DNA of 64,000 nucleotides from Populus alba. Taxonomy: Eukaryota; Streptophyta; Magnoliopsida; Malpighiales; Salicaceae. The DNA is taken from contig NC_133289.1 in the NCBI RefSeq assembly GCF_005239225.2, positions 4,409,501-4,473,500 of the forward strand, written 5' to 3'. A program made the position numbers and the translations under genes. Positions within the stretch are counted from its first letter, which is position 1. Each line of letters opens with the position of its first letter. Below the pieces are notes generated by a model. It saw nothing but the letters and a program-made list of their open reading frames with translations. It searched no databases and had not been told where the DNA came from. Shown here one piece after another: positions 60,601-64,000 of the stretch.

Positions 60601-61550
60601 GCTTTCTATATACTGAAGAATCAGTTTGGTATCATTTCTACGTTTTGATTTTGTTTTTAAGAACTAGAAAATAAAAATAGGAAACTTGTTTTTTTTCGTG
60701 ATTTTTTTCATAATAAAAAAACAAAATAGTTTTAAAAAACTTGAATAGCTAGCTGTTGTTGATTTTGATTTCCAAAACATACAAGTTTTATATATATTCT
60801 ATTTCTAAACAATAAATGATATAAAACAAACCCTAGTCAGTCCACTGTGAATTCCAATTGTTTTCATAGAAAACTAAAACATAAAGAATTTGCTTTGCAT
60901 ATGATTATAATTCTTTTTCATAAATTTTCGACCTAGCATGCATAAAGCAGAAAGGATACCAAGCAATCACCAACTATGACATAAGATACTATGATGTTGA
61001 GGCAATGATCAATGGCAACACGCCCAGGCTGTCACAAATGGAAGTGGAAACAACATGTCCTGTGACAGCACCGGCGCAAGCTTATCCTCACGGGATGAAC
61101 ACAAACGATGATGGATACAGCAACAACATCCAACCTACAATCTACCATGCTCGAGGGTTTTGTCCAGCAAAAGGAGGTCTGCCAAACTTTGTAGAGATCT
61201 TGGGTCTTGTGAAGCAGGATAATGGATTAGGGTTAAGGTTCCAACATGGAGATTTTAGCCCTTTTGACATCTACCGGAAGCAAAATATAAGAAAACCAGC
61301 AGTTCGACACACAGCTGCAATTGCATTTCAATCTTACGAGCAAACAGAAATTATTGGTGATCATCAGTACTCCTCTTTTGCACCTCAGACGGCACAAAAC
61401 GCTTGGTCGCTCCCGCCTTACTCCTTCAACTTTGAGAGTGAGCAGAGGTTGAATACTGTAGGACTAGGGTTTAAACATTCAAGCACAAGTCGTTTCAAGG
61501 TTTACAAGAGGAACACCATGTGGAAAGGGAAAGCAAAGGTGAACTTCTGA
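45686..61550 (+). CDS. Unrecognised multi-exon gene with a 13.9-kb TE-filled intron
   Basis: Inferred coding exons: 45686-45822, 45909-45985, 59880-59950, 60139-60215, 60310-60372 (or -60414), 60526-60566, 60937-61550. Borders are GT-AG, and phases join without stops to give about 359 (or 373) aa. The exon-5 donor is weak and is the least certain point. The protein begins MFSNNPRLGRTSDNQ, with a hydrophilic Gln/Asn/Gly-rich first half (QGQYAAHAFNNGVFIPNQ). The C-terminal half is more ordered and rich in Tyr, Phe and Gly (CIKQKGYQAITNYDIRYYDV, ARGFCPAKGGLPNFVEILGL, FQHGDFSPFDIYRK) and ends KGKAKVNF. No signal peptide, membrane segment or known domain is visible; I do not recognise the family. 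Intron 2 carries two nested retrotransposons. It could be a functional orphan gene, a decaying duplicate or a mis-spliced model; conserved phase across seven exons argues for a real gene. Confidence 0.6.
47441..47612 (-). repeat. Left LTR of the copia element (3' LTR)
   Basis: This aligns along its length with 59406-59579, including the shared TTTTTATTCATTAAATG and TTGAATTTAAATAATTCTAA-type phrases. Many substitutions separate the two copies. Its inner border is followed by the purine tract. Confidence 0.85.
47640..48527 (-). pseudogene. Copia RT/RNase H remnant, distal half
   Basis: On the complement, starting at the junction, one reads LHFFLGIEVIRHDNDILLSQ, a copia RT hallmark, then AKTKMDGAKSV, PNIAYVVNKVCQYMSNPT and further on a degraded KTHRN*LLFC ... 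SLAKIN segment of RNase H. Stops and frameshifts are frequent. It continues the frame begun at 57937-58470, interrupted by the gag-only element. Confidence 0.8.
49577..49748. promoter_or_regulatory. Dense TGGGCC/GGCCCA cluster in LTR
   Basis: About ten TGGGCC or GGCCCA hexamers, several as back-to-back palindromes (GGGCTGGGCCGGCCC, GGGCCGGACCCGGCCC), lie within 170 bp of otherwise AT-rich LTR. TGGGCY is the plant 'site II' motif bound by TCP factors. In the minus orientation the cluster is downstream of the LTR TATA, so it could act in the leader or as an enhancer. Function is inference. The same cluster is at about 56390-56575. Confidence 0.5.
50151..50158 (-). promoter_or_regulatory. LTR TATA box (3' LTR copy)
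   Basis: The minus strand reads CCCTATAAATAGAGAAG, a canonical TATAAATA, followed on that strand by a GA-rich leader. It is located about 950 bp into the LTR. Confidence 0.6.
51111..51123 (-). other. Polypurine tract of gag-only element
   Basis: The minus strand reads AAAGAGGGGGCATC immediately before the 3' LTR start TGTTATAACC. It would prime plus-strand DNA synthesis. Its position marks this LTR as the 3' one. Confidence 0.75.
51395..51770. repeat. Tandem array A in gag-only element (about 38-40 bp unit)
   Basis: Repeats of ATGGTCTCATTGTATGGG, TGACCTACCCAAGAAAAA run head to tail about nine times, with the left units more diverged (TTATGATGGG, TCTTTGGG). Units are adjacent without unique spacers, so this is a satellite-like array, not CRISPR. 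It occupies the place of pol. Confidence 0.9.
51795..52235. repeat. Tandem array B in gag-only element (CTTCTGGCGA units)
   Basis: Three related phrases alternate: GAGGTCCCTTCTGGCGACCT, GAGATCCCTTCTGGCGATCT and GGAATCCCATCTGGCGATTC. The flanking word and its complement (GAGGTC...GACCTC, GAGATC...GATCTC, GGAATC...GATTCC) form small matched inverted pairs around the CTTCTGGC core. Together they form a higher-order repeat of roughly 100-130 bp. Diverged members begin near 51280. Confidence 0.9.
52270..53310. other. Interior of gag-only element, noncoding remainder
   Basis: There is no pol motif on either strand. Next to the gag stop (about 53130-53300) another minus-strand frame reads GIKVGKPWSRVVNNEEGEIE, which looks like the natural continuation of Tat-type Gag/protease-linker sequence. 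A frameshift near the gag stop has probably shortened the protein. Confidence 0.5.
53311..54741 (-). CDS. gag: Retrotransposon Gag polyprotein (Ty3/gypsy, Tat/Ogre-like)
   Basis: This is an uninterrupted 476-aa ORF. Residues 1-40 form a probable coiled coil (ESVKNEVSRLTNLLEQLL); 41-115 is a Pro/Gln-rich linker. The retrotransposon Gag core lies at about 135-300, with KKFRIPEFIKYTGLECPNTH, FFQDSLSGSALSWYMRL, WKDLVEAFLKQYKFN and YAQRWRDEAMHVQPPL. The C-terminus has a zinc-knuckle-like CEYHAGIPGHCLETC (C424, H427, H433, C438), the variant typical of Tat/Ogre Gags. The protein would assemble particles that package the element RNA. It is the only ORF of the element and is intact, so it is either translated and selected or recently inserted. 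There is no pol downstream; a possible frameshift sits near its stop. The leader between PBS and ATG is about 575 nt. Confidence 0.9.
   Translation of the reverse strand: MENEERAQLESHYQTELESVKNEVSRLTNLLEQLLRAKNGEGTSTQPPIGAPSVHVPGISQNLGADSATGQHFAPAIPIQPPQAHITADGPSDNRSTGFMNDDKISALEERLRAVEGNDWFDPMRASEICLVPNITVPKKFRIPEFIKYTGLECPNTHLRSYCNKMAEVIHDDKLLIYFFQDSLSGSALSWYMRLDNAKIKKWKDLVEAFLKQYKFNLEIAPDRMSLMSMEKRSQESVRAYAQRWRDEAMHVQPPLIETEMVNLFANTFKAPYYEHLMGSSSQHFYDVVRIAERIEQGIKAGRIIEPLETKGFIGRKMKGPVNNFEGVSNDKITDSYNPQIPTSHVAHINFNKPFFPNRANGQSNTQNNHQRPNTRYISEQLPPLPMPLKDIYAKLLSIGQIAPIPTLPLHPPFPIWYKPELTCEYHAGIPGHCLETCYGFKNKLLKLIKIGWLSFEDTPNINSNPLHGHDKSDRG
55316..55334 (-). other. Primer binding site of gag-only element
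   Basis: The minus strand reads TGGCGACTCCACTGGGGAC three nucleotides after the 5' LTR end (GCGACA-GAA). It starts TGG, complementary to a tRNA 3' CCA. The tRNA identity was not determined. Confidence 0.75.
55338..57936 (-). repeat. 5' LTR of gag-only element (2599 bp)
   Basis: Partner of 48528-51107. Its TATA box and the following GA-rich leader would drive the genomic RNA toward gag at 54741. About 1.6 kb of LTR lies between the TATA box and the PBS, so the RNA leader would be unusually long. Confidence 0.93.
56978..56985 (-). promoter_or_regulatory. LTR TATA box (5' LTR copy, drives the element)
   Basis: TATAAATAGAG on the minus strand at the same relative position as in the other LTR. 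A start roughly 30 bases downstream (about 56945) is expected from spacing alone. Confidence 0.6.
57937..58470 (-). pseudogene. Copia RT remnant, proximal half
   Basis: The complement reads KADGLIERCKAMLVAKGYTQ, then INYSTIFSPDIKATMIRTIL, RQLNISNAFLNS, SHGFVDDKCPQDISKLQKSI and, at the junction, LYVYVNDIIIIGTN. These match copia RT motifs in order, with the catalytic YVDD-type motif altered to YVND. In-frame stops and a missing ..LKQAPR segment show decay. Confidence 0.85.
59065..59335. repeat. CCGGGTT-rich dispersed repeat inside the copia element
   Basis: 'gaaacccgacccggtaggtcaac' to 'gggtaacccggtcaaaacccaaaactcgag' and a GAGTTTAAAAACTC end. It shares phrases with 30305-30615. It lies between the copia RT and its right LTR, so it inserted into copia, or replaced part of it, after copia arrived. 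Confidence 0.55.
59394..59401 (-). other. Copia primer binding site
   Basis: The minus strand reads TGGTATCAAAACAC, close to the initiator-tRNA-Met complement TGGTATCAGAGC, 4 nt from the LTR end. Confidence 0.7.
59406..59579 (-). repeat. Right LTR of the copia element (5' LTR)
   Basis: Partner of 47441-47612, diverged by many substitutions and small indels. On the minus strand it runs TGTTAGAAATATTC to GCTCTCCA. Confidence 0.85.
60017..60041. repeat. (TA)n microsatellite in orphan-gene intron
   Basis: About 12 TA units lie between the exons at 59880-59950 and 60139-60215. Confidence 0.9.
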
Positions 61551-62821
61551 TCCTTGAACCATATGTTATATATGAACTCAGCTCTGTTTTATTTGCAAGA
61601 ACATTTTTTTTTTTTTTTTATCATGGATGATGTTTGCTAATTAGAGATTATGACTATAACTTCGATTAGCAATTTCTGCTTTGCCTAATTTAAGGACAAT
61701 TTGTTTGATATCCTGATAGTTTTTGGCCTCGTGATTCTGCAGTTTCCTGTTTTAAAGATAGTAATTTTATGATTGTCAAGCAAAACGAGTTTTATAATCT
61801 TAAAATTACTGACTTGGACTTAATTAAAGTGTAAGTTAATCCAAGAATAATAAATAAGAAAACGAGTTTTTCAGTTCAATCAAGTATAGCCCATTGCACT
61901 CGAGTTAGTCTTGGGCCTCAGAGGCTTCAAATATAAGCCCTGAACAGCCAACGCTTCAAATATAAGCCCTTAACAGCCAACGCCGACCCTCTTTGAACTC
62001 CTCTAATAGCTTCATTGTAATTATTTTTTTTTAAATATATTTTATATAATAATATATTAAAATAATAATTTTTATTTTTAAAAAATTATTTTTAATATTA
62101 GTACATCAAAATAATCTAAAAAAATTAAAAAAATATTAATATAAAGTAAAACAAAAAAAATAATTTAAATTTTTTTTAAAACAGAACCTATTCATCTATT
62201 TATTTTCCGTTGAAAAGGTAAAAATATATCCATGGGACTCTAGCTCCATGGGTACCAATACTCTCCTTTAGGATGGAGGTTGCCTGTTCTGATTCTTAAA
62301 GGAGCGAACCTAAATCATAACCATCCAATATATATACATATATACACTGAATCCCTTAGTCCATCAAAATGAGTTCTTCACAGCTTGGGACAATAAAAAA
62401 TCGGATTTGAACTCATCAACTCCCCCTGTCTTGGGTCAAGTCTAGACCACTAGTTTAGCTGCTAGCCTGCTACTGCTATGTAGAGTATGGCAAAAGCTTG
62501 CAAACAGAAACCTCTGACAGATTGGAGCATGACTGCTGTTTTCTACACGACTCTCAAGCACATAACTGGCAATGATTTATTTATTATATTGAATTGAATT
62601 GAATTGAATTTCTCATCCAAGCTGTTTGATAACAAGCTCTGTATAGTTTACAAGAAAGCAGAGGCGTGGCTTCTGCTGCATTCCAACAAACCTGAAACTT
62701 TGAATCAACCAGAGGTTTTCTACTGCTTATTTTCAAAAGTGTTCTCTTTTCTCTTTATATTTACGTTGATAAAAAGGAAAAAAAGAAGCAAAAGATGTGC
62801 AACAAAATTCACTTCCAACCC
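61551..62821. other. Intergenic DNA between convergent genes
   Basis: It holds the 3'UTR of the orphan gene on the left and that of the minus-strand gene on the right. A MITE fragment lies at 62020-62190. A GAATT/ATTGAATTGAATTG run occurs near 62587-62610. The patch at 62280-62480 is less AT-rich but has no recognisable protein. Confidence 0.5.
62020..62190. mobile_element. MITE-family fragment
   Basis: AATATATTAAAATAATAATT, then TTAATATTAGTACATCAAAATAATC, then AAAAATATTAATATAAAGTA show the family order. Termini are lost. Confidence 0.5.
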
Positions 62822-63921
62822 TCATGCAGACCAGACCTCACGAAGGAGTTCATACCTTGCATTTGCTACTAAATCCCCTGCATGTTCCTTGTGCTTTCCA
62901 TTTCCATTTCCATTGGCCATGATAGTTGGAGATGATGGCAATTTTTCAATTATAGTGGTAAGAGGAGAATCTAATTCCTCCAGTTCTTCCTCACTGGTGT
63001 AACCTTTCCTTTGTACAGCAGATGCATTCCTTGACAACTGAGACTTGGTTCCGGCCACTGCAACATCGGATGAGGAAGGTGGAGTGTACACAATTGGAGC
63101 AGCTGTATAAGGGAAATTTCTTGCAGCATCTCCTAACAATCTCCGCTCCACGATACCCTGTCAAATGTAATCAACATAATCCAGTGGCTTATTGCATACA
63201 TTTGTTGTTTTTGCTTAATATTCTGGCATGAAGGCATATATACATAGAGAGATTTTACTCCCTGTGCACCATAAAATTTTCCACATATACATATAATATA
63301 AAGTCAATGAGGTATTCCCAGCAAGCTGGTAGAACATTGGCAGGCCAGGAACATCAAATAGGTATTCTTTTATCATTAGGCATGTTATCTCCCAAACTTG
63401 AACAGCATCATCTTTCTAGAATATCCAAAATAAAAATGGACTTCAATGCTCCCAAAACCATCCGGCTTTAAACATGACAAAGGTGAGATTGAAATAAAAG
63501 GAAAGGAAGATCTACCTCAGCGTTCAATGCTTCTAATACAGCTCCAGAGACGGGATCTGGCCAGAACTCATCAGGAGTAAAGTTGCAGAGAATCCGCTTA
63601 ATTAACGGAAGACCAATTGATGGGCATACCTTTGAAACATAAAGACAGAAAATCAATCAGTTCTGAGATTAATCAACTTCAAAGGATGATTTTTAAATAC
63701 AAAAGCGATAAGATTGTAAGGTCAACCTCCTTCCGGATTGATCGGTCCATAAGCATGTCTTTTGGAAGCATCAGAAGATCACTCAAGTCATTAAGAAGAA
63801 GGAAGGATTTAGTTTCACCATATCGCCTGTCATCTCCCTCACTGTCGTGCTGATCTTCTTTCAGGGAATCATCAGCATCCATGTCAAACATATCAGTAAG
63901 CCACCTAGACCAATCACCAAC
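62822..63921 (-). CDS. 3' exons of a conserved plant 'gar2-related' protein (partial)
   Basis: Three exons on the complement: 63921-63727, 63629-63516, 63157-62822. All have GT-AG borders and phase 0, giving the last 214 residues; the gene continues beyond the right edge, so the start is not visible. Visible sequence: VGDWSRWLTDMFDMDADDSL (acidic), LLNDLSDLLMLPKDMLMDRS, then VCPSIGLPLIKRILCNFTPDEFWPDPV, then a Ser/Pro-rich stretch (TAAPIVYTPPSSSD, KGYTSEEELEELDSPLTTII) and the end RYELLREVWSA. From memory these blocks, especially LMLPKDML.D.SIRKEVCP and the LLREVW end, belong to a plant-specific family annotated 'nucleolar protein gar2-related' (Arabidopsis At2g42320 and At5g06930 type). Biochemical function is unknown. 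The label comes from sequence similarity names, not experiments. Confidence 0.8.
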
Positions 63922-64000
63922 CTGTATGCAGAGTAAGCCACACATTGTTTTTACACTTGCAGAACATTACGTTCAATTTGATTTTGCAGAGAAATATGTG

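Overview
This is nuclear DNA of a woody eudicot, most likely poplar or willow (Salicaceae). The genes are intron-containing plant genes with GT-AG introns in very AT-rich intergenic DNA. The dispersed repeats (a tRNA-derived SINE, TIR-type MITEs ending in CAAACAC, CCGGGTT-rich repeats) are of kinds I associate with Salicaceae. That assignment is inference, because no species-specific marker was searched.

Layout. 0-10 kb: three tiny intronless arabinogalactan-peptide genes (658-873 minus, 6711-6911 minus, 8987-9172 plus). 9.9-14.2 kb: a 13-coding-exon NIMA-related kinase of the plant NEK5/NEK6 type on the minus strand; the spliced frame closes at 666 aa. 18.2-20.5 kb: an 8-exon J-domain protein of the AtJ6/DNAJC9 type on the minus strand (301 aa). 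26-27.7 kb: a SAP-type A20/AN1 zinc-finger gene on the plus strand, with a 5'UTR intron and an intronless CDS (173 aa). 27.8-36.8 kb: intergenic DNA with microsatellites, MITEs and a dead LINE carrying a SINE tail. 36.85-39.64 kb: a 2-exon LRR receptor-like pseudokinase resembling Arabidopsis At5g06940 (883 aa). 39.6-45.6 kb: intergenic DNA with a full-length SINE and a degenerate minisatellite that has a MITE inside it. 45.7-61.55 kb: an unrecognised 7-exon gene whose second intron (13.9 kb) holds a nested transposon stack. 62.8-64 kb: the 3' exons of a conserved plant protein resembling 'nucleolar gar2-related' proteins, running off the right edge.

The most distinctive structure is the nest in that intron. 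A decayed Ty1/copia element with short LTRs (47441-59579, minus orientation) has been split inside its reverse-transcriptase region. The insert is a young, gag-only LTR retrotransposon (48528-57936, also minus). It has 2.6-kb LTRs, a recognisable PBS and PPT, one intact 476-aa gag ORF of Tat/Ogre type, no pol, and two tandem-repeat arrays where pol would be expected. Its LTRs appear to differ only by small indels and one 16-18 bp duplication.

The genes do not form a pathway. J6, At5g06940-like and gar2-like genes lie in this order, and as far as I recall their Arabidopsis counterparts sit close together on chromosome 5, so the right two thirds may be a conserved syntenic block. I see no bacterial-type system, CRISPR or toxin locus. 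The best candidates for something undescribed are the orphan gene and the gag-only element.
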